Part shown: piece by piece, positions 18,150 to 26,143 of the stretch
How the letters are laid out: every line of letters begins with the position of its first letter
Position numbering within the stretch: the first letter of the stretch is position 1
Assembly (NCBI RefSeq): GCF_013283195.1
Contig: NZ_JABEKT010000001.1
Span: 1-64,000 of the forward strand
Direction: 5' to 3'
Length of the DNA stretch: 64,000 nt
From: Ensifer adhaerens
GTDB taxonomy: Bacteria > Pseudomonadota > Alphaproteobacteria > Rhizobiales > Rhizobiaceae
Program-made: the position numbers and the translations under genes
The notes under the pieces: model-generated
The model's input: only the letters and a program-made list of their open reading frames with translations
What the model was told of the DNA's origin: nothing
The model's database searches: none

Positions 18150-18740
18150 ATGAACTATCTGTGTGCTTCTGTCGCCGGGCTGGCGTTCTTCACCTCGGCG
18201 GCATTTGCAGGTCCCTTGCATGACGCGGCAAGAGACGGCGACATCGGGCGCGTCACACTGTTGCTGGATCAGGGAACCGACATCACCGAGCCGGATATGG
18301 CCGGTGAACCCGCTTTGCTGGTCGCATCCCTTGCCGGACGACCGCAAGTGGTCGCTCTGCTGCTCGACCGCGGCTGCGACATCGAGATCCGCAACAAGGG
18401 CGGGCTGACCGCCCTGCACGCGGCCGCCTACGGCGGTAATCTCGACACCGTCAAACTGCTCGTCGCCAAGGGTGCCGACGTCAACGACAGCAAGAACTTC
18501 TACCATATGTCGCCTCTGCATGCGGCAGCCGAGGAAGGCCACGCCGACGTCGTGGCAGTGCTGCTGGCACAAAAAGCAGAGATCGAGGCGAAGGAACGCA
18601 ACGGCTATACGCCGCTGACACAGGCCGGCTGGCGTTCGCACTGGGACGCAGCCGAGCTTCTGCTCAAAGCCGGCGCCACCTGCCAGAAAGCCGACCTCGT
18701 CGGCGACTGGCTCTACACCGAATGCACCAAGCGGAAGTGA
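18150..18740 (+). CDS. Exported ankyrin-repeat protein
   Basis: 196 residues with a signal peptide (residues 1-20, cleavage after AFA) and about five ankyrin repeats, e.g. GLTALHAAAYGGNLDTVKLL and SPLHAAAEEGHADVVAVLL. The ATG at 18150 is preceded by GGAGGTGG. The protein should be periplasmic and act in protein binding. Small periplasmic ankyrin proteins in other bacteria assist catalases or act as inhibitors, but no such partner is seen here. It is followed after 44 bp by an exported YHS-domain gene, probably co-transcribed. Confidence 0.87.
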   Translation: MNYLCASVAGLAFFTSAAFAGPLHDAARDGDIGRVTLLLDQGTDITEPDMAGEPALLVASLAGRPQVVALLLDRGCDIEIRNKGGLTALHAAAYGGNLDTVKLLVAKGADVNDSKNFYHMSPLHAAAEEGHADVVAVLLAQKAEIEAKERNGYTPLTQAGWRSHWDAAELLLKAGATCQKADLVGDWLYTECTKRK

Positions 18741-18784
18741 TGCCTGAGCGCGCGCCAACCGCATCCGGAAATCGGAGAAGAGGA

Positions 18785-19288
18785 ATGTCATACCATCGAT
18801 ACGCTTGCGCCTTCGGTCTCGCGACCACGGCGTTTCTCGCCTTATCCGCGCCAACGATGGCGGAAAATCTGGTCAATACCGGCTATTTCGGTGATGTCGC
18901 CATCAAGGGCTACGACCCGGTCGCCTATTTCACCGAAAGCAAGGCGCTGGAAGGCTCGCCGCAGATTTCCTATCGCTGGCTCGGGGCGAACTGGCAGTTT
19001 GCCAGCGCCGAAAACCGCGAGCTGTTCATCCGCGAACCCACCCGATACGCCCCGCAATATGGCGGCTACTGTGCCGATGGCGTCTCGTTCGGAACGGTGA
19101 CCACCAACATCGATCCAAGGGCCTGGCGGATCATCGAGGGCAAGCTGTTCCTGAGCTATGATCCGGGTGCGGCGGAAGGTTTTGAGAAGAACCCGAACAA
19201 GCTAGTCGATTCCAAGAAACACTGGTCCGAAGTGGAAAACACGCTCGTTTCGGAAAAGCTTGGCACCACCTGGCAGAAGGCGCGCTAA
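18785..19288 (+). CDS. Exported YHS-domain-containing protein
   Basis: 167 residues with a signal peptide (about 1-25) and a YHS domain beginning at IKGYDPVAYFTES. The pattern GYDPVAYF...Y.WLGANWQFAS...F...P.RYAPQYGGYCA is the hallmark of this group. YHS domains occur in metal-handling proteins, and the group with this exact pattern is periplasmic and uncharacterised. The start at 18785 is supported by AGAAGAGG upstream. Its upstream neighbour is the ankyrin protein. Confidence 0.88.
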   Translation: MSYHRYACAFGLATTAFLALSAPTMAENLVNTGYFGDVAIKGYDPVAYFTESKALEGSPQISYRWLGANWQFASAENRELFIREPTRYAPQYGGYCADGVSFGTVTTNIDPRAWRIIEGKLFLSYDPGAAEGFEKNPNKLVDSKKHWSEVENTLVSEKLGTTWQKAR

Positions 19289-19310
19289 AATTCTTCCATT
19301 CCAAACGCCG

Positions 19311-21542
19311 TCATTGCTCGATCGAGAAAAACTTCAACGCCTGCGGCGTCACGTGAATGAAGTCTGCACTGCGTTCGCCCTTGGCTGTGTTCCGGTAGAC
19401 GTAGCCGCAGACCATGCGGTCGAGGAAATAACCGTCGAACCTCTCGCAGAGTTGATTGCCCTTCACTTCGATGCGGCCGGTGATGTTGGTGTTGGCACTG
19501 CGATAGGCGGTGTTACCCGCCTTGTCGAAGAACTGCATGAAACTGGTGCCGTTCTTGTGCTGCCCGCTCCAGGTCTTGTCGCTGATAAGCGCACCGAGTT
19601 GCGCAGGTCCCAGCCGGTCGGCGGCCGCTCCGACGAAACCGAAGGGCCACTCCGGAATGCCGGCGGTGCGCAGACCATAGAGGTGGCGGTTCAAGTCCTC
19701 CTCGCGCCAGTAATCATAGAGATAGCCGTAATAGGTGAGATTGGTGTCGGGAAAGAGTTTTAGCAGCGCCTCCCCTTCCGCAACCGCGCGAGCCCGATCG
19801 CCGCGCTGCGCATAGGCGGACGCCAGATACTCGCGGGCAGCCTCGGCATTGGGCAGGGACTCGCCTGCGACCTCGATGAGCGGAATCGCCCGGTCGATAT
19901 CCCGCGCTGTGTAGTAGACGATGCCGGCCAGCAGCCGAAGACTGGCGGATGGCGACGGATCGAGCCGCAGTGCCCGCTCCAGATCGGCGATCGCCTGCTG
20001 GTGGTCTCCGGTCTGCGCCAGGATCAGCGCCTGATTGGCATAGGCTTCGGGATCGCTCGGTTGGGCTGCGACCGCCCTTGCTGCCGATTGCCGCGCTTCC
20101 GTCTGGCGGCCGTCGACGAGCTGCAGCAATGCCAGCACCGTGTGGGCGCGCGCATTGTTGGCATCGAGCTTCAGAGCCTGGCCGGCAGCGTCATAGGCGA
20201 TCTTGCGGGCGACGGCCGCCGACCAGAGAGAGTTGTAGTCGTTGCGCCAGACATCGACGGCGACGCGCGCGATCCCGGCATGGGCATCGGCGAATTGCGG
20301 ATCGAGGTCGATCGCCTTCTGATAGAAGGCCAGGGTCTGACGATAGGTATCGACATCGCTGTAGATCAGCCCCTGCTGCTCGGCGCGCATGTAATAGTCG
20401 TAGGGTTCGAGATTGTCGGTCGGAATGCGGGCAAGCTGGTCGCGCTCGCCTTCGCTGAGCTTGACCTCGAGCGCCGCGATGATCTTGCCGATGACGTCAT
20501 CCTGCACGGCGAAGAGATCGGCATATTGCCGGTCGTAGCGCTCCGCCCAAAGCGACAGGCCGCTCATCGCATCGATCAGCTTGACGTTGATGCGCAACCT
20601 TTGGTCCGCCCGCTGCAGCGTGCCTTCGAGAATGTAGTGAACGCCCAGTTCCGCCGCCACGTCTTGGATTTTCGAAGCGCTGTCCTTCATCGCAAAGACG
20701 GAATGGCGGGCAATCACGAACAGTCCGGAGACTTTCGACAGCTCGGTGATCAGGTCGTCAGTCAGTCCTTCGGCCAAGTGGTCATGATCCCGGTCGCCGC
20801 TGACATTGATGAAAGGCAGGACGGCGACGGATGGCTGGTCGGGCAAGGGATAGGCAATGCGCTCCGTCGAGGTCTCCGGCAGAATGAGCGTCCACGGCTG
20901 CCACCAGGCGGCAGCAACTGCGAGGATCAGCATGAGGCCACCAGCAATGAGGATGCTTTTTCGTGCGGGATGGTGTGTCGTCGCCTTGACGATGGTCTTG
21001 CCGACATCATCAGGATCGAGAAGCACGCGGTACACGCGAATGGGCTCGGCAATGCCCCTCACCGTCTGCTCGCCAAGCGAGGCAAAGCCGACGGAAATCT
21101 TCGATCGCACCTGATCATAGGCGGTGCCGGAAATGGCTATGCCGCCGGGCTCAGCGAGCCCTTGCAACCGATCGGCCGTATTGACGCCATCGCCGTGAAT
21201 GTCGTCGCCTTCGACAATGATATCGCCGAGATTGATGCCGATGCGGAAATCGAGACGGCGATCGGCTGCGACCTTGTCGGCCTGCTCGGCCTTGCGTTGC
21301 TGGATTTCCACCGCGCAGCGAAGCGCATCGACCACACTGCGAAACTCCACCAGCAGGCCGTCGCCCATCGTCTTGACCAGTCGTCCGTGGTGTTCGGCAA
21401 ACTGCGGCTCCAGAATGTCGTGCAGGTCGCTCTGGAATCGGGCGCGCGTTCCCTCCTCGTCGAGCCGGCTCAGGCGAGTGTATCCGGCGACGTCGGCGAT
21501 CAGGACGGCTGCGAGGCGGCGCTCCATCGACGGTCTCTTCAC
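19311..21542 (-). CDS. Class III adenylate cyclase with TolB-like and TPR domains
   Basis: A 743-residue protein. A class III cyclase catalytic domain occupies residues 10-175 with the metal-binding Asp17 (LIADVAGY) and Asp61 (KTMGDGLL) and the transition-state pair Asn121/Arg125 (NTADR). One membrane helix is at about 196-214. A TolB/FlgO-like domain follows (about 235-380, starting PSVAVLPFINVSGDRDHDH), then TPR repeats to about residue 640. Rhizobia carry many such cyclases and most have unknown inputs. It is a single-gene unit, convergent with the YHS gene and divergent from the DUF1254 pair. Confidence 0.9.
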   Translation of the reverse strand: MKRPSMERRLAAVLIADVAGYTRLSRLDEEGTRARFQSDLHDILEPQFAEHHGRLVKTMGDGLLVEFRSVVDALRCAVEIQQRKAEQADKVAADRRLDFRIGINLGDIIVEGDDIHGDGVNTADRLQGLAEPGGIAISGTAYDQVRSKISVGFASLGEQTVRGIAEPIRVYRVLLDPDDVGKTIVKATTHHPARKSILIAGGLMLILAVAAAWWQPWTLILPETSTERIAYPLPDQPSVAVLPFINVSGDRDHDHLAEGLTDDLITELSKVSGLFVIARHSVFAMKDSASKIQDVAAELGVHYILEGTLQRADQRLRINVKLIDAMSGLSLWAERYDRQYADLFAVQDDVIGKIIAALEVKLSEGERDQLARIPTDNLEPYDYYMRAEQQGLIYSDVDTYRQTLAFYQKAIDLDPQFADAHAGIARVAVDVWRNDYNSLWSAAVARKIAYDAAGQALKLDANNARAHTVLALLQLVDGRQTEARQSAARAVAAQPSDPEAYANQALILAQTGDHQQAIADLERALRLDPSPSASLRLLAGIVYYTARDIDRAIPLIEVAGESLPNAEAAREYLASAYAQRGDRARAVAEGEALLKLFPDTNLTYYGYLYDYWREEDLNRHLYGLRTAGIPEWPFGFVGAAADRLGPAQLGALISDKTWSGQHKNGTSFMQFFDKAGNTAYRSANTNITGRIEVKGNQLCERFDGYFLDRMVCGYVYRNTAKGERSADFIHVTPQALKFFSIEQ

Positions 21543-21745
21543 CTACGATGTATTCCACGGGCGATGTTACCGCAGGTCGTCAGGCGCCGCCATCGAGTCG
21601 ACAGCCATGATGGTGGCGCCGTCGTAACTGTTACGTACTTGCGGTTTTCCGCCGGTCGCTCAGCATCGAGACCGCCTTGGTTCCGCACGGTTTTGCGGGT
21701 GCCGTCGACTGCCTGCGCCACACGCATTCATCTGGAGGACTTCGC

Positions 21746-23164
21746 ATGCTCGGACGACGGACCCTTCTGATCTATGGCGCGCTCGCTGCCACGCTGCCCC
21801 CGTTGACGGCCCTGCGTACCGTTGCCGCCGATGTGGCGCTCAAACCAGACGAAGCACGGGCAATCGCCAAGGAAGCGACGATCTACGGTTTTCCGCTGGT
21901 CGACAATTACCGCGTCCAGCATTCCTATTTCGTCGACACCGGAGGACCGGAGTTCAAGGCCCCCTGGAACGAACTCGTCAACAATGCACGGGTCTATACG
22001 CCGGACGACAAGGCGATCCAGACCCCCAACTCCGATACGCCCTACTCCTATGTCGGCGCTGATCTGAGAGCCGAGCCCCTGGTGTTCACCGTGCCGGCGA
22101 TCGAGAAGGAGCGTTACTACTCGCTGCAGTTCATCGACCTTTACACCTTCAACTTCGCCTATATCGGCAGCCGCGCCACGGGCAACGAGGCAGGCAGCTA
22201 CCTGCTTGCGGGGCCGAATTGGAAAGGCGAAACGCCGCCCGGCATCAAGGCCGTTATCCGCTCGGAAACGGAATTCGCCTTCGTGCTTTACCGCACGCAG
22301 CTCTTCAACCCCGGTGACATCGAAAACGTCAAGAAGATCCAGGCCGGCTATCGGGTCGAGCCGCTGTCGAAATTTCTCGGCCAGCCGGCACCGGCCCCGG
22401 TCCCTGTCATCGACTTCATCGCGCCCTTGAGTGCGGCCGACGAAAAGACATCGCCCGATTTCTTCAAAGTGCTCGACTTCATCCTGCGGTTCTGCCCCAC
22501 GCACCCGTCCGAGACGGCGCTGATGCAGCGTTTCGCAGACTTGAATATCGGCGGAGGCAAGACATTCGACCCCGATGCCTTCCCGCCGGATGTCCAGAAA
22601 GCGATCACCGACGGCATGGCGGATGCCTGGGCCGCGTTCAAGGAACACAAGGAGACGATGATCGACACCGGCAAGGCGTCGAGCGCCGATGCATTCGGCA
22701 CGCGCGAATTCCTGAAGAATGATTACATGCAGCGCATGTCGGGCGCCGTGCTGGGCATTTACGGCAACTCGAAGGACGAAGCCCTTTACCCCGCCTATTT
22801 TACCGACGACCAGCAAAAGCCGCTCTCCGGCGCAAGCAGGTACGCGCTGCGTTTCGAGCCCGGCCAACTGCCGCCGGTCAACGCCTTCTGGTCGCTGACG
22901 CTCTACCAGCTACCGGAAAGCCTGCTCTACGCCAACTCGCTCGATCGTTATCTCATCAATTCGCCGATGCTCCCGAGCCTCAAGCAAGACGCCGACGGCG
23001 GCATGACCCTTCATGTCCAGAACGAGAACCCGGGCGCTGATCGGGAAAGCAATTGGCTGCCCGCACCGAAGGGACCATTCTTCGTGGTCATGCGGCTCTA
23101 TTGGCCCAAGCCCGATGCGCTCGACGGCAAATGGAAAGCCCCACCCCTGCAACACGTCAACTGA
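21746..23164 (+). CDS. Exported DUF1254/DUF1214 protein, first of a tandem pair
   Basis: 472 residues with a signal peptide (1-30, LGRRTLLIYG start, possibly Tat-like because of the RR), an N-terminal DUF1254 domain (about 40-190) and a C-terminal DUF1214 domain (about 350-470; PVNAFWSLTLYQLPESLL). The family is widespread and uncharacterised, usually exported. The ATG at 21746 follows TGGAGGA. The stop is 17 bp before the second member. Confidence 0.88.
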   Translation: MLGRRTLLIYGALAATLPPLTALRTVAADVALKPDEARAIAKEATIYGFPLVDNYRVQHSYFVDTGGPEFKAPWNELVNNARVYTPDDKAIQTPNSDTPYSYVGADLRAEPLVFTVPAIEKERYYSLQFIDLYTFNFAYIGSRATGNEAGSYLLAGPNWKGETPPGIKAVIRSETEFAFVLYRTQLFNPGDIENVKKIQAGYRVEPLSKFLGQPAPAPVPVIDFIAPLSAADEKTSPDFFKVLDFILRFCPTHPSETALMQRFADLNIGGGKTFDPDAFPPDVQKAITDGMADAWAAFKEHKETMIDTGKASSADAFGTREFLKNDYMQRMSGAVLGIYGNSKDEALYPAYFTDDQQKPLSGASRYALRFEPGQLPPVNAFWSLTLYQLPESLLYANSLDRYLINSPMLPSLKQDADGGMTLHVQNENPGADRESNWLPAPKGPFFVVMRLYWPKPDALDGKWKAPPLQHVN

Positions 23165-23181
23165 ACATTGAGGATCGTGAC

Positions 23182-24207
23182 ATGACCCTATCTCGTATCA
23201 CCTTCGCCATGGCAGCGGCTCTCGCCGGGTTCAGCCCGTTGCCGGCGGTAGCAGCAGACCCTGTCATCGTCGGCGTCGACAATTTCGTCCGGGCCGAGAG
23301 CGACATGTACATCAGCTCGATGGTCAAGGACGCAGGCCTGGGCAAGTTCCTGCATCGCCGCGAGCCGGCCTCGATCGACAATCAGACCGTCATTCGCCTC
23401 AATCGCGACACGCTTTATTCCTCGGCGGTCTTCGACCTCGATGCCGGGCCGGTCACGATAACGATGCCCGATGCCGGAAAGCGGTTCATGTCGATGCAAG
23501 TGGTCAACGAGGACCACTACGTGCCGCAGGTGACCTATGATGCCGGCGAGCACACGCTGACAAGGGAGGGTGTCGGGACGCGCTATGTCGTTGTCGGCGT
23601 CCGCACACTGGTGGATCCAGCCGATCCCAAGGACGTCGAGGACGTCCATGCTTTGCAGGACGCGATCAAGGTCAGTCAGAAGAGCATTGGCACATTCGAG
23701 ATCCCCGCCTGGGACCCGGCGAGCCAGAAGACGGTGCGCGAAGCCCTGCTCGTGCTCGGCTCGACCATGCCGGACTTCAAGAAGGCCTTCGGCACCAAGG
23801 ACGAAGTCGACCCCGTCCGCCACCTGATCGGCACAGCTACCGGATGGGGCGGCAATCCGGACAAGGATGCTGTCTATCTCAACATCACACCGGCCAAAAA
23901 TGATGGTGCAACGGTCTACAAGCTCGATGTGAAGGACGTTCCGGTCGATGCCTTCTGGTCGGTGAGCGTCTACGATGCGGCGGGCTATTACGAGAAGAAC
24001 CCGTACGACGCCTACGCACTCAACGACATCACAGCGAAGAAGGGCGCTGATGGCGCGATCGCCATCCAGTTCGGTGGCTGTGACGGCAAGATAGAAAATT
24101 GCCTGCCGATAACGAAGGGCTGGAATTACACCGTGCGCCTCTATCGTCCAAGGCAGGAAATACTGGATGGAAAGTGGCAGTTTCCGGAGCCGAGTCCCGT
24201 CAACTAG
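23182..24207 (+). CDS. Exported DUF1254/DUF1214 protein, second of a tandem pair
   Basis: 341 residues with a signal peptide (1-22, cleavage near AVAADP) and the same DUF1254 plus DUF1214 arrangement as the gene before it, but shorter in the middle. The C-terminal VDAFWSVSVYDAAGYYEKNPYD is the diagnostic DUF1214 stretch. The two genes are 17 bp apart and likely co-expressed. The unequal lengths suggest functional divergence after an old duplication. Confidence 0.87.
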   Translation: MTLSRITFAMAAALAGFSPLPAVAADPVIVGVDNFVRAESDMYISSMVKDAGLGKFLHRREPASIDNQTVIRLNRDTLYSSAVFDLDAGPVTITMPDAGKRFMSMQVVNEDHYVPQVTYDAGEHTLTREGVGTRYVVVGVRTLVDPADPKDVEDVHALQDAIKVSQKSIGTFEIPAWDPASQKTVREALLVLGSTMPDFKKAFGTKDEVDPVRHLIGTATGWGGNPDKDAVYLNITPAKNDGATVYKLDVKDVPVDAFWSVSVYDAAGYYEKNPYDAYALNDITAKKGADGAIAIQFGGCDGKIENCLPITKGWNYTVRLYRPRQEILDGKWQFPEPSPVN

Positions 24208-24372
24208 CCGGGAGCAATGGCTGACCAGGCATCGGGTTGAGGTGCGGCGGGCATAACGAGCGCGAGCTATCATCGGCGCTTGCCTGGCCGCACGGCATTC
24301 CAACGCGCAAGACGTTTCCAGCAGAAACGCGAGACGGCCTTCCGCCAGGAGAGACGGAAGAAAAGAGATGGA

Positions 24373-24409
24373 GAGCGCTTCCGCAAGCCGGTTTAGACCG
24401 GAAACGCTC
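24373..24409. repeat. Palindromic intergenic element
   Basis: GAGCGCTTCCG and CGGAAACGCTC are inverted repeats with one mismatch around a 15-nt centre that itself contains CCGGT-TTAG-ACCGG. It lies in the 226-bp gap between the convergent DUF1254 and small-basic-protein genes. It resembles dispersed rhizobial palindromes. Only this copy was noticed in the window. Confidence 0.45.
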
Positions 24410-24433
24410 CAGATCGTGCAATGATGAGGGAAA

Positions 24434-24658
24434 TCAGGCGGGGGTACGCTTGCGCGCCGGCTGGCGCTTCGGCGCCGGGACTACAGGTTCGGCGTCAGCC
24501 TCCTGCAGGAGCCGTTGAGCCTTGAGCTTTTCGGTCTTCTTCTCGCGCGCCAGCTTTTCAGCAGCAACGATACCGCGAGCCGTATGGTCGGTCGCCGCAG
24601 CCTTGTCGGCTGCCGACAAGCGCTCGGGCTTGAAAAGATCTTTCTTCGTCGACGTCAT
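24434..24658 (-). CDS. Small basic hypothetical protein
   Basis: 74 residues, rich in Lys, Arg and Ala, predicted mostly helical, with a Pro/Arg/Lys tail (PAPKRQPARKRTPA). An excellent GAGGAGG ribosome-binding site precedes the ATG. No known domain was recognised. The tail resembles nucleic-acid-binding extensions. Position just downstream of rpsU, 57 bp away in the same direction, suggests co-expression. Confidence 0.7.
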   Translation of the reverse strand: MTSTKKDLFKPERLSAADKAAATDHTARGIVAAEKLAREKKTEKLKAQRLLQEADAEPVVPAPKRQPARKRTPA

Positions 24659-24715
24659 GCGTACCTCCTCGCTCGGGCGTGGACCGATGCCGAAATCGGC
24701 ATCGGTGCCTCAGAT

Positions 24716-24952
24716 TTAGCGGGTGCGGACGGCCTTCTTCGGCGCCGGCAGCAGGCCTTCGCGCTGCAGCTTCTTGCGCGCAAGCTTGCGCTGGCGACGA
24801 ACGGCTTCGGCCTTTTCGCGAACGCGCTTTTCCGACGGCTTTTCGTAGGCGCTGCGCGCCTTGAATTCGCGGAACAGTCCCTCGCGCTGCATCTTCTTCT
24901 TGAGAATGCGAAGTGCCTGGTCGACGTTGTTATCTCTAACGAGTACCTGCAA
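24716..24952 (-). CDS. rpsU: 30S ribosomal protein S21
   Basis: 78 residues. The start [20 protein letters not shown] and the body with [19 protein letters not shown] are diagnostic for bS21. It binds the 30S platform near the anti-Shine-Dalgarno. The start codon appears to be TTG, with GGAAGGA six bases upstream, and no ATG is nearby, so this is an unusual but well-supported start. Rhizobia often carry more than one S21 paralogue. Confidence 0.93.
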   Translation of the reverse strand: MQVLVRDNNVDQALRILKKKMQREGLFREFKARSAYEKPSEKRVREKAEAVRRQRKLARKKLQREGLLPAPKKAVRTR

Positions 24953-25009
24953 GGTATATCCTTCCCTTTGGTTCGTGGCCGCACACCGGCGGACCGAAAT
25001 TGCCTAAAG

Positions 25010-25294
25010 CTATCTTCCGATCCGGATGCGCGACGGTTTCAGCCAGGGTTCCCCCTTGGCAATGATGCGCGACGGTCCCTCTTCGATGGGAGAGGCCGCC
25101 TCAGTGGTCTCGACGTCGCTTGCAACGATGCGACGTTCGAAATTCTCGCCGTCGAAACGGACGCGATATTGGGTCTCGCCGTGGTCGGCGGGCAGAACAC
25201 CGATGATCCGGCACGTCCTGACGGCGGGTGCCAGCTTGGTGAAATCGGCCCTTACGGTCACCGTGTCGCCAACGGCACAAATTCTGCGGGTCAT
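25010..25294 (-). CDS. Small conserved hypothetical protein
   Basis: 94 residues from the ATG at 25294, which follows GGAAGGA. The pattern GDTVTVRADFTKLAPAVRTCRIIGVLPADHGETQYRVRF suggests a small beta-barrel of SH3/KOW-like type as seen in short rhizobial proteins, but this is a guess from hydrophobic spacing. It lies between the cold-shock gene and rpsU on the same strand. Confidence 0.65.
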   Translation of the reverse strand: MTRRICAVGDTVTVRADFTKLAPAVRTCRIIGVLPADHGETQYRVRFDGENFERRIVASDVETTEAASPIEEGPSRIIAKGEPWLKPSRIRIGR

Positions 25295-25331
25295 GATAGT
25301 TTCCTTCCCCGGCGGTGCAGGGTCCGGACGC

Positions 25332-25356
25332 AAAAAGGCCGGGCTTCACCCGACCT
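25332..25356 (-). terminator. Rho-independent terminator after the cold-shock gene
   Basis: On the minus strand AGGTCGGG pairs with CCCGGCCT (one G-U) around a 5-nt loop, and five T residues follow. It is about 60 bases past the stop of the cold-shock gene and before the next small gene. Confidence 0.75.
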
Positions 25357-25417
25357 CTTCCCGTCAATCAAACGTCCCCAGCCAGTACATCCGTGGTCGG
25401 GGGAGGCAGATGACGAT

Positions 25418-25627
25418 TCATTCCGCCCGCAGATTGTCGGCAGAGTTCTTGCCGGTCTTGCGGTCGCGGACGATGTCGTAGGTGACCTTCTGGCCTTCCG
25501 CCAGCGAGCCCATGCCTGCACGCTCTACAGCGGAAACATGAACAAACACGTCAGTCGTGCCGTCATCCGGCTGGATGAAGCCAAAACCCTTGGTGCCATT
25601 GAACCACTTGACTGTGCCTGAATTCAT
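25418..25627 (-). CDS. Cold-shock protein, CspA family
   Basis: 69 residues, one OB-fold cold-shock domain. RNP1-like KGFGFIQPD and RNP2-like DVFVHVSAV motifs are both present, and the opening [15 protein letters not shown] is typical. It binds single-stranded RNA/DNA as an RNA chaperone. An AAAGGAG ribosome-binding site precedes the ATG. The 516-bp gap upstream is unusually AT-rich for this window and could include a long regulated leader. Confidence 0.94.
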   Translation of the reverse strand: MNSGTVKWFNGTKGFGFIQPDDGTTDVFVHVSAVERAGMGSLAEGQKVTYDIVRDRKTGKNSADNLRAE

Positions 25628-26143
25628 AACGATCTCCTTTCAATCGTTGATTTCGCTCGACGGGTATTCGCCGGGCCGTGTCGATGTTGAGAGGAAATCT
25701 GACTACGCTTTTCAGCGCTTTGACAAAGGTCGCAAGCAATATTCGATTGCACCCATATAATTCTTTTTTCGAGATTTTCAATGTTTCATTTGGAAAACCG
25801 CTCGAAATGCAACGGCGCCACCGAAAAACAACGTTGGTTCAAGCGTGTTTCGATTGGAATCCTTTCGGAATTTCCATCCTGTTATTTTTGGACGCGCCAA
25901 GAAATATATCTTCGCCTTCGACGATAAACCACGAATGCAGAACTATAGCCCAGTTGAGCGAAGCATAGAGGGCGCCAAAACGGCAAGTGACGGTATCCCG
26001 AACCACCCGACCCAGTTTCATCCTGTATTGAAGCAAGTGGGAAAGACGGTTTCGCCGCGGGACCGGCCCTGCAGACAACCTCGCGTCGAGAGCGACACTG
26101 GCAGGCTTGATCGCCCGCCAGTGCTATTGTTGGATTGCCGAGA
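25628..26143. other. AT-rich intergenic region between csp and metH
   Basis: 516 bp without a supported gene. Short ORFs on the plus strand here (e.g. 25678-25968) lack ribosome-binding sites and look non-coding. The part next to the cold-shock gene presumably holds its promoter and leader. The part next to metH holds a hairpin (26096-26123). Confidence 0.5.
26096..26123 (-). terminator. Hairpin downstream of metH
   Basis: CACTGGC pairs with GCCAGTG, and after one mismatch three more pairs extend the stem around a 6-nt loop. It starts 20 bases past the metH stop. No T-run follows, so it may be a Rho-dependent or processing hairpin. Confidence 0.4.

Noticed and set aside
25678-25968. 96-codon plus-strand ORF in the csp-metH gap
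   Set aside because: No ribosome-binding site, no family resemblance, AT-rich region with poor codon bias compared with neighbours.
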